From Pseudomonadota bacterium (GTDB taxonomy: Bacteria; Pseudomonadota; Alphaproteobacteria; Sphingomonadales; Sphingomonadaceae): a stretch of 64,000 nucleotides of DNA. Positions 30,799-39,061 of this stretch are shown in pieces. The notes under the pieces were generated by a model. It saw nothing but the letters and a program-made list of their open reading frames with translations, made no database searches and was not told the origin of the DNA. Every line of letters begins with the position of its first letter. Within the stretch, counting starts at the first letter, position 1. The stretch spans positions 1-64,000 of the forward strand of contig JAJZTH010000017.1 in the NCBI GenBank assembly GCA_021849075.1, read 5' to 3'. Made by a program: the position numbers and the translations under genes.

Positions 30799-32304
30799 TT
30801 AAGGCTGCCTTACTGTCTGGGGGTCGACATTGGCGTTTTGCGCGGGCGTGTCAACGGTGCGCGTGGCGACCGGTTTTGCCGCCGAATCGAAATCCCAGTC
30901 GAACCATTTGCCCTTCACCCGGTCATAATTGACCATCGGGTCATAGAGCGCGCCGCTTTCCAGCCCCAGATCGTCGGCTTCGGCATGGCCCATCGCCGCC
31001 AGCAGCGAGAAGCCGGCGACATAGGCGTTGCGCTGGGCCGTCACCAGCTGAACCTTGGCGTTGAGCGATTCCTGTTCGGCGTTCAGGATATCGAGGATAG
31101 TGCGGCTGCCGACCGAATTTTCCGCCCGCACGCCTTCCAGCGACAGGTCGGCGGCGTCGACCGCCCGGTTGCTCGATTCGATCGTCTGGAGCGACGCCTG
31201 CCAGCTGGCATAGGCCGCGCGGGTCTGGGCGATGACGCCACGCTCGGTTTCGATCTCCTGCTCGATCGCCTGCGATTCGAGCGCCTGATTCTGCCGCACC
31301 TGCGCGGCGGGGCGTCCGCCCTGATAGAGCGGGATGGTCAGCTGCACGCCGGCTGCGGCCTGCTTGTTGATCTGCGGGCCTTCCACCGCATTGCCTTCCG
31401 CATCCTGCGCAGTGCCGCCCAGCGAATGAAGATAGTTGGTGTAGCCCGCCTGGGTGAAGGCCGAAACCGTCGGCATCACCGATCCGCGCGCCGCCTTCAC
31501 ATCATAGCGACGCGCCTCCCGCTGCTTTTGCGCGCTCAGAATATCGGGATTGTCCTTCAGCGCGACCTGCACCGCCACATCGGGATCGGCGGGAAGGCCG
31601 GGCAATTGCGGCGGCGCTTCCAGCGCGTCGGGGGCCTGGCCGACCAGCGCGATGTAATTTTCGCGACTGGTGATCAGATTCGCCTGCGCCGTCTGAAAAT
31701 CCGACCGCGCCAGCGCCAGACGCGATTGCGACTGGGCGACGTCGGTGCGGGTCAGGTCGCCCACTTCGAACCGGTCGTTGGTCGCCTGGAGATTGACCTC
31801 CAGCACCTTCACATTGGCCTGATTGAGCGACACGATTGCCATGTCGCGGATGACGTCCATATACGCCGCGACCGTCTGGGAAAAAATGCTGGCTTCGGTG
31901 CCGCGCAGCCCCGCCTGCCCCGCCGCGACGCGGATCTTGGCGGCCTTCACGCCATTGCGCACCGTGCCGCCGCTATAGACCGGCACGCTCAAATTCGCTT
32001 GCGCGTTCACCGTCCGCTGGGGCGATGTGAAGCTGATCGTCGGCTTGAGGATGCTTTCGCTATAGCTGCCGGAAACGTCCAGCCCCGGACGGCCGGCCGC
32101 TTTCTGGATCGGCACATTTTCGTCCGTCGCCCGCTGACCGGCGCGCGCGGCGGTCAGCGTGGGGTTGGACGCATAGGCTTTGGCCAGCGCCCCCTGCAGC
32201 GTTTCGGCCTGCACGGGGGCGGTGATGGCGCCAGCCAGGGCGGAGGTCAGCAACAACAGGGCAGCTGCGGCACGATGCCGTGTGTAGGTGCGCTTTGCCG
32301 TCAT
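30799..32304 (-). CDS. tolC: TolC family outer-membrane channel protein
   Basis: ETLQGALAKAYASNPTLTAARAGQRATDENVPIQKA..EQESLNAKVQLVTAQRNAYVAGFSLLAAMG; start placed at MTAKRTYTR. Confidence 0.92.
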   Translation of the reverse strand: MTAKRTYTRHRAAAALLLLTSALAGAITAPVQAETLQGALAKAYASNPTLTAARAGQRATDENVPIQKAAGRPGLDVSGSYSESILKPTISFTSPQRTVNAQANLSVPVYSGGTVRNGVKAAKIRVAAGQAGLRGTEASIFSQTVAAYMDVIRDMAIVSLNQANVKVLEVNLQATNDRFEVGDLTRTDVAQSQSRLALARSDFQTAQANLITSRENYIALVGQAPDALEAPPQLPGLPADPDVAVQVALKDNPDILSAQKQREARRYDVKAARGSVMPTVSAFTQAGYTNYLHSLGGTAQDAEGNAVEGPQINKQAAAGVQLTIPLYQGGRPAAQVRQNQALESQAIEQEIETERGVIAQTRAAYASWQASLQTIESSNRAVDAADLSLEGVRAENSVGSRTILDILNAEQESLNAKVQLVTAQRNAYVAGFSLLAAMGHAEADDLGLESGALYDPMVNYDRVKGKWFDWDFDSAAKPVATRTVDTPAQNANVDPQTVRQP

Positions 32305-32323
32305 CTCCCCCCGCCTGTCATTA

Positions 32324-32956
32324 TCAGAACACAAAAGCCTTGGGCGCGCCGAAACCAGGCAACGCCACCATTTCCATATCGATCAGGCTGCTCAGCCCCA
32401 GCACGCCGTCCACGACGCGCCCGCTGCACAGGCGGGTGACGCTGCGGTCGACCACGCCGGTCACGACGCGGGCGTCCTGGCCAAGCTGCTGAACGAGCGC
32501 GGCGGGAACTTCCTCCACGGCGCCGTCGATGAAAAGCACATCATAGGGCGCACCGGCCGAAGCGCCGGCGGCGAGCGCGCCGCGCACCACGGTCACGCCG
32601 GGCACGGCGATATCCGCCCCACCCTCTTCCTCGACCGCCGTCACCTGACCGCCCAGCTCGGCGATCAGCGCTGCGGCATAGCCGGTCGCGGCGCCGATCA
32701 GCAGCACCTTGTCGCCCGGCGCGATCTGCGCTTCCTTGAGCAGCCGGCCCGTCACCAGCGGCGGATTGATCGCACGGCCGGCGGCCAGCGGGATCGGACG
32801 GTCGATATAGGTCATGGCGCGGCGGTCGGCGGGGACGAAATCCTCGCGCGGCACCTTGGCCATCACCGCGATGACGCGCTGGTCGTCCACGTCGCTGGTG
32901 CGCAACTGGCTGTCGACCATGGCGGCCCGCATCGAAGAAAAGTTCTGCTCGGTCAC
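32324..32956 (-). CDS. pcm: Protein-L-isoaspartate O-methyltransferase family protein
   Basis: MVDSQLRTSDVDDQRVIAVMAKVPREDFVPADRR..LLKEAQIAPGDKVLLIGAATGYAAALIAEL; GTG start with gaggaac RBS. Confidence 0.85.
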   Translation of the reverse strand: MTEQNFSSMRAAMVDSQLRTSDVDDQRVIAVMAKVPREDFVPADRRAMTYIDRPIPLAAGRAINPPLVTGRLLKEAQIAPGDKVLLIGAATGYAAALIAELGGQVTAVEEEGGADIAVPGVTVVRGALAAGASAGAPYDVLFIDGAVEEVPAALVQQLGQDARVVTGVVDRSVTRLCSGRVVDGVLGLSSLIDMEMVALPGFGAPKAFVF

Positions 32957-33146
32957 GATAGTTCCTCGCTTGGCACAACTGTATTGGCAATGCAATACAC
33001 TAAGGGGATCATCGGACCTCTAAATCAGCAGGAGGCCCGCGCCAAGCGGCTTTGCGCGATGACCGCCAAGATTCTTGCGTCCTCTCGTCCCGATCCGACT
33101 TGACTTTACCGCCAAAGCCGCACATTTGCCGCCTCCACCGCATCGA

Positions 33147-33220
33147 GGCCCGATGGCGGAGTGGTGACGCAGAGGACTGCAAATCCTTGCACGCCGGTTC
33201 GATTCCGGCTCGGGCCTCCA
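33147..33220 (+). tRNA. tRNA-Cys (anticodon GCA), CCA encoded
   Basis: ggcccga..tcgggcc acceptor stem, anticodon loop ctGCAaa, TpsiC arm ccggttcgattccgg, terminal tcca. Confidence 0.95.
33200..33220 (+). repeat. attL-like core within tRNA-Cys
   Basis: cgattccggctcgggcctcca, matches 37109..37128 except one G. Confidence 0.85.
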
Positions 33221-33280
33221 AAATCCTGTTTGGCGAGAGCCGCCAACAGTTGGAAAAATCCCTGATTTCTGCTAATTTAT

Positions 33281-33309
33281 GGGCAATCGCTGGTTGTCAG
33301 CGACTGCCC
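33281..33309. terminator. Inverted repeat downstream of tRNA-Cys, inside left end of island
   Basis: gggcaatcgctg-gttgt-cagcgactgccc, 11 of 12 Watson-Crick, followed by ttattt. Confidence 0.5.
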
Positions 33310-33333
33310 TTATTTGCCTGTAGCCGCAGACGA

Positions 33334-33385
33334 TGGGGGCCTAATTTGGGGGCTTCTTGAAGCCCCCACGGAAGCGAGGCCCCCA
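33334..33385. promoter_or_regulatory. Nested GGGGGC inverted repeats abutting the integrase start codon
   Basis: Outer arms tgggggcct (33334..33342) / aggccccca (33377..33385); inner arms gggggcttc (33348..33356) / gaagccccc (33359..33367); ATG at 33386. Confidence 0.75.
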
Positions 33386-34582
33386 ATGGTGCTGACCGAT
33401 ACCGCGATCCGTAACGCAAAACCCAAGGACAAGCCCTATAAAGTCTCAGATTCACAGGGACTTTACCTCCTGGTCAATCCAAGGGGTAGCAAACTCTGGC
33501 GGGTAAAATACCGCATCAACGGCGTGGAGCGAAAGCTGGCGCTCGGATCATATCCCGAAATCACACTGGCTGAGGCGCGATCAGCGCGTGATGCGGCCCG
33601 TAGACTACTTGCCCATGCGGTTGATCCCAACGTCGCCAAGCGCCAAGCGCGGATTGAGGCCAGTATCCGCGCCAGCAATAGTTTCGCCAGCGTAGCCGAG
33701 GAATTGATTGAAAAGAAAACGCGGGAGGGGCTGGCGGGGCCGACATTGGAAAAGATGCGCTGGTTCGTGAAGCTGCTGGGCGGCGATTTCGGCAGGCGTC
33801 CCGTTACGGAGATCACGCCGCAGGAACTGCTACATGAACTGCGGAAGCATGAGCGGCGGGGCCAGCTGGAGACGGCGAATCTTCTTCGGGCGTTTGCCAG
33901 CCGCGTGTTTCGTTATGCGGTGGCGACAGCGAGAGCCGAGCGCGACCCGGCCCAACTGCTGATGGGGGCGCTGACAACAGCGAAGGTCAAACATTTCCCC
34001 GCGATCACTGATCCCGCCGCTTTCGGGGCGCTGCTCCGGGCCATCGAAGATTATCAAGGCGATCCTGCCGTCATGTACGCGCTGAAACTAACGCCCCATG
34101 TTTTCCAACGTCCGGGCGAAATTCGGCAAATGGAATGGATGGAGGTGGATTTTGAAAAGGCGGTTTGGATCATCCCGGAAAGGAAGATGAAGATGCGCCA
34201 GCCCCACTCGGTGCCTTTGTCGCGGCAGTCGCTGGCAATCCTAACCGATATGCGCTCCCTATCCGGTTCCGGACAATATGTGTTCCCGTCGATTAGAACA
34301 CGGGCAAGGCCGATCAGCGATAACACGATCAACGCAGCCTTGCGGCGCATGGGCTACACCAAGGAGCAGATGACTGCGCACGGTTTCCGCACGACAGCAT
34401 CTTCGCTGCTGAACGAGTCCGGAAAGTGGAATCCCGACGCCATCGAGCGAGCGTTGGCACATATGGTGGCGGGCAGCGTCCGGCGCATCTACAACCAGTC
34501 GGCCTATTGGTCGGAGCGTGTTGCCATGGCGCAATGGTGGAGCGATTATCTGGACGAGTTGCGGGAGGGTGGAAACAGATGA
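33386..34582 (+). CDS. Tyrosine-type site-specific integrase, P4/DUF4102 family
   Basis: MVLTDTAIRNAKPKDKPYKVSDSQGLYLLVNPRGSKLWRVKYRINGVERKLALGSYPEITLAEAR; catalytic R (RPGEIRQMEW), HGFRTTASS, HMVAGSVRRIYNQSAYW. Confidence 0.95.
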   Translation: MVLTDTAIRNAKPKDKPYKVSDSQGLYLLVNPRGSKLWRVKYRINGVERKLALGSYPEITLAEARSARDAARRLLAHAVDPNVAKRQARIEASIRASNSFASVAEELIEKKTREGLAGPTLEKMRWFVKLLGGDFGRRPVTEITPQELLHELRKHERRGQLETANLLRAFASRVFRYAVATARAERDPAQLLMGALTTAKVKHFPAITDPAAFGALLRAIEDYQGDPAVMYALKLTPHVFQRPGEIRQMEWMEVDFEKAVWIIPERKMKMRQPHSVPLSRQSLAILTDMRSLSGSGQYVFPSIRTRARPISDNTINAALRRMGYTKEQMTAHGFRTTASSLLNESGKWNPDAIERALAHMVAGSVRRIYNQSAYWSERVAMAQWWSDYLDELREGGNR

Positions 34583-35316
34583 CAGGCAGTCCCGGCGAAA
34601 GATGGAAGGTCTTTGCGGACGGGGATGATGTTGATGATATTCCGCTCTGGAAGGTGCTGGCAAAGATCAGGGCGGACGATCAGGATGAGGGATTGAGCCT
34701 GAATGCGGCGTTTCTCAAAGGGATCAAGCCGCGCTTCTCACGGTCTTATAGACTTGCCATGGCCGTCAGCAGCATATTGGGGTTTCTGGCCCTTGTGTTC
34801 GTGATCGGTCTTGCAGCCGCGACCCGATCGGAATCCGCCGACTTTTTCTATTATGGCACCTTGCTGATGCTGGCAGGGACCTTAGCCCCCTACTTGTGGC
34901 GGCGGGCCTATCAATATGGTCTGGCAGTCCCGGATGCCCCGCTGGGATTGCCCCACCCATCGGATCAATTGTTCGACGAGGTGCTGGGGCATTTGCAGAA
35001 GGTGGATGGCCCGAAAGCCTATTATGTCTCCCGCTTCGGCAAAAAGCGGATTCCACTCAATCGCAGACAGTTTTTCGGAAGGCTGCGCTACTTCCTGTTT
35101 TCCGAGCAGAGCAATGACCGGGCCATAGTCATGCGCTTCCCGACCGCCATGTCCCTTCCGGCTGACCTTTATCTGCATCGCGAAGACATGGAGAAAATGC
35201 TGGCGATGAGCGCGCCAAAACGCTCGGGCGGACCAGGCCGCAACGTCAAATATGCCTATGTCGAAAGAGGGTGGGCGGAGACGATGCTCCCGACCTCGCG
35301 CAGGAGGTTTTCGTGA
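34579..35316 (+). CDS. Two-TM protein of unknown function, overlapping the integrase stop
   Basis: ATGA overlap with integrase stop; TM segments YRLAMAVSSILGFLALVFVIGLAAA and FFYYGTLLMLAGTLAPYLW; soluble C-terminal domain. Confidence 0.7.
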   Translation: MTGSPGERWKVFADGDDVDDIPLWKVLAKIRADDQDEGLSLNAAFLKGIKPRFSRSYRLAMAVSSILGFLALVFVIGLAAATRSESADFFYYGTLLMLAGTLAPYLWRRAYQYGLAVPDAPLGLPHPSDQLFDEVLGHLQKVDGPKAYYVSRFGKKRIPLNRRQFFGRLRYFLFSEQSNDRAIVMRFPTAMSLPADLYLHREDMEKMLAMSAPKRSGGPGRNVKYAYVERGWAETMLPTSRRRFS

Positions 35317-35699
35317 AGCTGTTCGCTGCGGGAGTTGTCGAACAAATCGAGAATCCGCCAGCCTATCTCACCCGATGCGCGCGCAACCTTCTTGTCAGCC
35401 ACGCGCGTCGCAGGGCGTCGGCACACATCGTCACCTGTCCGATCGACGAGGGTCGGGATGCACCGGCGCCTCCCGAGCAAATGTGGGGAATTGAGGAGGG
35501 AGACATCCGGAGGGTCTATCGGCGGACACTGCTGGCCATGCCGCGCAAGACCCGCCGCATCTTCCTGATGCACCGGCTGAAATGCATGACCTATGCGGAG
35601 ATCTCCGAACAGGTCGGCATTGGCTACGGTGGCGTCGAATATCATATGACGCGCGCCCTGGCACGGTGCCGCAGGACGGCTTCTGTGCATCGATTGTAG
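35271..35699 (+). CDS. ECF-like sigma-70 family factor, apparently N-terminally truncated
   Basis: GGDDAPDLAQEVFVKLF (region 2), RKTRRIFLMHRLKCMTYAEISEQVGIGYGGVEYHMTRALARCRR (region 4); no region 2.1 coding sequence upstream in frame. Confidence 0.75.
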   Translation: MGGDDAPDLAQEVFVKLFAAGVVEQIENPPAYLTRCARNLLVSHARRRASAHIVTCPIDEGRDAPAPPEQMWGIEEGDIRRVYRRTLLAMPRKTRRIFLMHRLKCMTYAEISEQVGIGYGGVEYHMTRALARCRRTASVHRL

Positions 35700-35759
35700 A
35701 ATGGCTTCCTAGGCTCGCGATTGAGCGCCGCCAGCGGCACGATCTTGCCACAGTTCTGG

Positions 35760-35790
35760 AGGGAGAAAGAGGCTCTGCCTCTCTCTCCCT
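35760..35790. promoter_or_regulatory. 14 bp stem hairpin upstream of ardC-like gene
   Basis: agggagaaagaggc-tct-gcctctctctccct, one A-C mismatch. Confidence 0.5.
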
Positions 35791-35942
35791 GCAAGGTGCC
35801 GCTTTGGGGCCGTGGCTCGCTGCGCTGCGCCCGCACCACCCCCCGGCACCGGACCTTGCCCCCACTCTCTCCGCCCCTCGCCGGGTCGGCAGGGGTCATG
35901 CGCGGCATAACCCGCTGCGCGGATTGAAAGGGAGTAACAGCA

Positions 35943-36857
35943 ATGACCCAGAGCAGCGGCAAGCAAGACCCTCACAGCCGTATCACCGACCGCATCTTGG
36001 CCGAACTTGAGCAAGGCACTCGCCCTTGGCTGAAACCCTGGAGCGGCGGCGACATGGCCACGTCCGGGCAAGTTCGACCCTTGCGCGCCACCGGCCAGCC
36101 CTATCGCGGGATCAACGTGCTTCTTTTGTGGATCGAGGCGCAGGCATCCGGTTTCGTCAGCCCGTCATGGATGACCTACAAGCAGGCGCAAGCCTTGGGC
36201 GCGCAAGTGCGCAAGGGGGAGCATGGTGCGACCGTGGTCTATTACGGCGACAGCACCAAGACGGTATATGACGATGCCAGTGGGGAGGACCGGAAACAGG
36301 GCTTCCGTTTCCTGAAGACCTATACCGTATTCAACGTGGCGCAGATCGACGGCTTGCCGGAACGGTTCCATATTGTGCCGGAACCATCGCCGGAGGCAGA
36401 GCGCATCGAAGCCGCCGAGGCATTATTTGCCAGCATTCCGGCAACCGTGAACCATGGCGGCGACAAGGCCTATTACATCCCATCAGCCGACCGCATCCAG
36501 CTACCGCCCTTTGCAGCCTTCCATGATGCCCATGGCTATTACACCACGAGGGGCCATGAGACTGTCCATTGGACTCGGCACGAGAGCCGCCTTGATCGCA
36601 GTTTTGGCCGGGAGAGATGGGGCGATGAAGGGTACGCACGGGAGGAATTAGTGGCAGAATTAGGCGCTGCCTTTCTTGCGGCCGATCTTGGGCTTTGCAT
36701 CGAGCCGCGCCCCGACCATGCCAGCTATATCGCAACCTGGATCAAGGTGCTGCAAAACGATACCCGCGCCATCGTGCAAGCCGCTGCCCATGCGGAGCGG
36801 GCCGTGGCCTATCTGCATCAACTGGCAAGCCCAGATAAGTTGAAGCAGGCGGCATAG
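35943..36857 (+). CDS. ardC: ArdC family antirestriction protein (ssDNA-binding domain plus zincin-like domain)
   Basis: DRILAELEQGTRPWLKPW..LRATGQPYRGINVLLLW..SPSWMTYKQAQALGAQVRKGEHG; GHETVHWTRHESRL..YAREELVAELGAAFLAADLG. Confidence 0.93.
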   Translation: MTQSSGKQDPHSRITDRILAELEQGTRPWLKPWSGGDMATSGQVRPLRATGQPYRGINVLLLWIEAQASGFVSPSWMTYKQAQALGAQVRKGEHGATVVYYGDSTKTVYDDASGEDRKQGFRFLKTYTVFNVAQIDGLPERFHIVPEPSPEAERIEAAEALFASIPATVNHGGDKAYYIPSADRIQLPPFAAFHDAHGYYTTRGHETVHWTRHESRLDRSFGRERWGDEGYAREELVAELGAAFLAADLGLCIEPRPDHASYIATWIKVLQNDTRAIVQAAAHAERAVAYLHQLASPDKLKQAA

Positions 36858-36920
36858 GTCTTCCGATGATCGCGGCCGACCCGAAAGGGCCGGCCGCTTC
36901 ATTTGACCTCGCGCCTGTGG

Positions 36921-36992
36921 ATTTCGGAGCAAGTCGGCATCCGCTATGATAGCGTCGAAACTCGCGCGCGTTGACGTGGTACCGCCGGACGC
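36921..36992 (+). pseudogene. Degenerate fragment of a sigma-factor C-terminus, related to 35602..35681
   Basis: Translates WISEQVGIRYDSVETRAR*; matches EISEQVGIGYGGVE; nucleotide similarity resumes in gcgcgcgttgacgtggtaccgccggacg after a 7-nt gap. Confidence 0.75.
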
Positions 36993-37108
36993 AGGCAGCC
37001 CACCCCTTCTTTCGCTAATTGATGGTACGTTTGGGGGCACGATCGGGGGCCTTACACGCTTTGCATTCCCATAAGCTCTTGTTTTTAAATGTGACAACTT
37101 CTGGAATG

Positions 37109-37128
37109 CGATTCCGGCTCGGCCTCCA
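37109..37128 (+). repeat. attR-like core
   Basis: cgattccggctcggcctcca versus attL cgattccggctcgggcctcca. Confidence 0.85.
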
Positions 37129-37154
37129 TTTTTCTCCAGATGCCGATGCCGCGT

Positions 37155-37370
37155 TCAGCCCTGTCCGGGCGGACGCCCCCGACGGCGCGCTTCGGGCGCG
37201 GCCAGCGCCACGCCGCGCCGCTTCAACCCTTCGCGCAACAGCATTTCGACCTGCGCATTGACGCTGCGAAACTCGGCCGCGGCGCATCGCTCCAGCGCAT
37301 CATACAGGCTCTGGTCGATGCGCAGCGGGAATGCCTTGCGCGCAGGGGGAGGAGTATCGTCGCCGTTCAC
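37155..37370 (-). CDS. Arc-type ribbon-helix-helix DNA-binding protein
   Basis: KAFPLRIDQSLYDALERCAAAEFRSVNAQVEMLLREGLKRRG. Confidence 0.85.
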   Translation of the reverse strand: MNGDDTPPPARKAFPLRIDQSLYDALERCAAAEFRSVNAQVEMLLREGLKRRGVALAAPEARRRGRPPGQG

Positions 37371-37378
37371 GCCCGATC

Positions 37379-38263
37379 CTATTGGTAGAGCGTGCCCGCA
37401 TTGACGACCGGCTGCGTGTCTCGCTCACCGCACAGCACGACCATCAGATTGCTGACCATGGCAGCGCGGCGTTCGTCATCCAGTTCCACCACATTCTTCG
37501 CCGACAGCTGGTCCAGCGCCAGTTCGACCATCGTCACCGCCCCCTCCACCAGCCGCGTGCGCGCCGCGATGACCGCTTCGGCCTGTTGCCGGCGCAGCAT
37601 CGCCTGGGCGATTTCCGGCGCATAGGCCAGATGCGTCAGGCGGCATTCGTCGATCGACACGCCGGCGATCGCCACCCGATCCTGCAACTCCGCCTGCAAT
37701 TCGTCGGCCACATGCGCGCCATCGCCGCGCAGCGTCTTTTCCTCATGTTCGAAATCATCATAGGGGTAGCGCGACCCGATCACGCGCACCGCGCTTTCGA
37801 TCTGGATTTCGACGAACGCCTTATAATCGTCGACATCGAACAGCGCCTGGGCCGTGTCGGTCACGCGCCACACGACATTGGACGCGATCTCCACCGGATT
37901 GCCGCGCTTGTCGTTGATCTTCAGCTTTTCCGAGGTGACATTGTGGACCCGCACGCTGATTTTTTGCCGGGTGAGCCAGGGCAGCACCCAGCGCAAACCG
38001 CTCCGCCGGTCCGTCCCCTTATAATCGCCGAACAGCAGGATCGCCGCCGCCTGATTAGGCTGGATCAGATAGAAGCCCGCCAGCACGAAGACGAATGCGG
38101 CGACACAGGCCATGAGCAGCAACGCCCCCATGCCAGCCCCGCCGACCGCCATCAGGCTGAGCGCGAACAGGCCGCCGCCGACGCACCCCAGCAGAACCAG
38201 CAACATCACATAGCCGCTCGCCGTGGCGATCGACCTTTCTCGCGTTGCCTGCAACAGGGCCAT
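37379..38263 (-). CDS. SPFH/band-7 domain membrane protein
   Basis: Two N-terminal TM segments; [67 protein letters not shown]. Confidence 0.92.
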   Translation of the reverse strand: MALLQATRERSIATASGYVMLLVLLGCVGGGLFALSLMAVGGAGMGALLLMACVAAFVFVLAGFYLIQPNQAAAILLFGDYKGTDRRSGLRWVLPWLTRQKISVRVHNVTSEKLKINDKRGNPVEIASNVVWRVTDTAQALFDVDDYKAFVEIQIESAVRVIGSRYPYDDFEHEEKTLRGDGAHVADELQAELQDRVAIAGVSIDECRLTHLAYAPEIAQAMLRRQQAEAVIAARTRLVEGAVTMVELALDQLSAKNVVELDDERRAAMVSNLMVVLCGERDTQPVVNAGTLYQ

Positions 38264-38381
38264 GACGATTCCTTTCCGATAATTATGATATCATATTTAT
38301 ATCGATTTGACGGAGGTGGATCAAGGGCCGCTCAATGCAAGCATCTCGACTTGTCGCCCCTATGCCGTCTAAGACAGGCCC

Positions 38382-39056
38382 ATGATGAAGCTGTTCATTG
38401 GCAACAAAGCCTATTCGAGCTGGTCGCTGCGCGGCTGGCTGGCGTGCAAGCTGTCGGGCCTGCCCTTCGAGGAGGTCGTGGTCCCCCTCTATGACGAGGC
38501 ATGGGAGAAACGGCGCGAAGGCGACGAGTTCGCGCCCTCCTCCGGCAAGGTGCCGATCCTGTGGGATGGCGACGACATCGTCGTGTGGGACAGCCTGGCC
38601 ATCGTCGAATATCTCAATGAAAAGGCCGGCGGCGACAAATTCTGGCCGACCGATCCCGCCGCGCGCGCCATGGCCCGGTCGATGGCGGCGGAAATGCATT
38701 CGAGCTTTGCCGCGCTGCGCCGCGAGCACAGCATGAACATCCGCCAGATTTATGCCCCCGTCCCCCCGTCGCAGGCGGTGGCGCAGGATATTGCCCGCAT
38801 GATGCAGCTGTGGGCGCAGGCCCGCGCCCGCCATGGCGGCGAAGGCGATTTCCTGTTCGGCGCATTTGGCGCGGTGGACGTGATGTTCGCGCCGGTCGTC
38901 ACCCGCTTCATCACCTATCAGCTGCCCGTCGCCCGCTTTGCCGAAGCCTATATGCGCGCCATCATCGCCCATCCCTGGATGCAGGAATGGATCGGCGGCG
39001 CACAGGCCGAAGACTGGGTGATCGACCGGTTCGAAGGGCCGCCACAGGCGGTATAA
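38382..39056 (+). CDS. Glutathione S-transferase family protein
   Basis: MKLFIGNKAYSSWSLRGWLACKLSGLPFEEVVVPL..GKVPILWDGDDIVVWDSLAIVEYLNE. Confidence 0.93.
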   Translation: MMKLFIGNKAYSSWSLRGWLACKLSGLPFEEVVVPLYDEAWEKRREGDEFAPSSGKVPILWDGDDIVVWDSLAIVEYLNEKAGGDKFWPTDPAARAMARSMAAEMHSSFAALRREHSMNIRQIYAPVPPSQAVAQDIARMMQLWAQARARHGGEGDFLFGAFGAVDVMFAPVVTRFITYQLPVARFAEAYMRAIIAHPWMQEWIGGAQAEDWVIDRFEGPPQAV

Positions 39057-39061
39057 GGCGC

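Larger units (their letters stand above)
33200..37128. mobile_element. Small integrase-bearing genomic island (about 3.9 kb) inserted at the 3' end of tRNA-Cys
   Basis: tRNA 3'-end-derived direct repeats at both ends, P4-type integrase next to tRNA, ArdC cargo, degenerate gene fragments. Confidence 0.85.

Noticed and set aside
30838-32439. 533-aa plus-strand ORF
   Set aside because: Antisense to tolC, no homology recognised
33334-33385. Possible short CRISPR-like array from repeated GGGGGC units
   Set aside because: Repeats are too short, inverted as well as direct, and lack spacer regularity
34259-34663. 134-aa minus-strand ORF inside the integrase
   Set aside because: Antisense to the conserved catalytic region of the integrase, no motif support
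36454-36651. Small ORFs overlapping ardC in other frames
   Set aside because: No RBS or conserved motif; ardC frame is clearly coding
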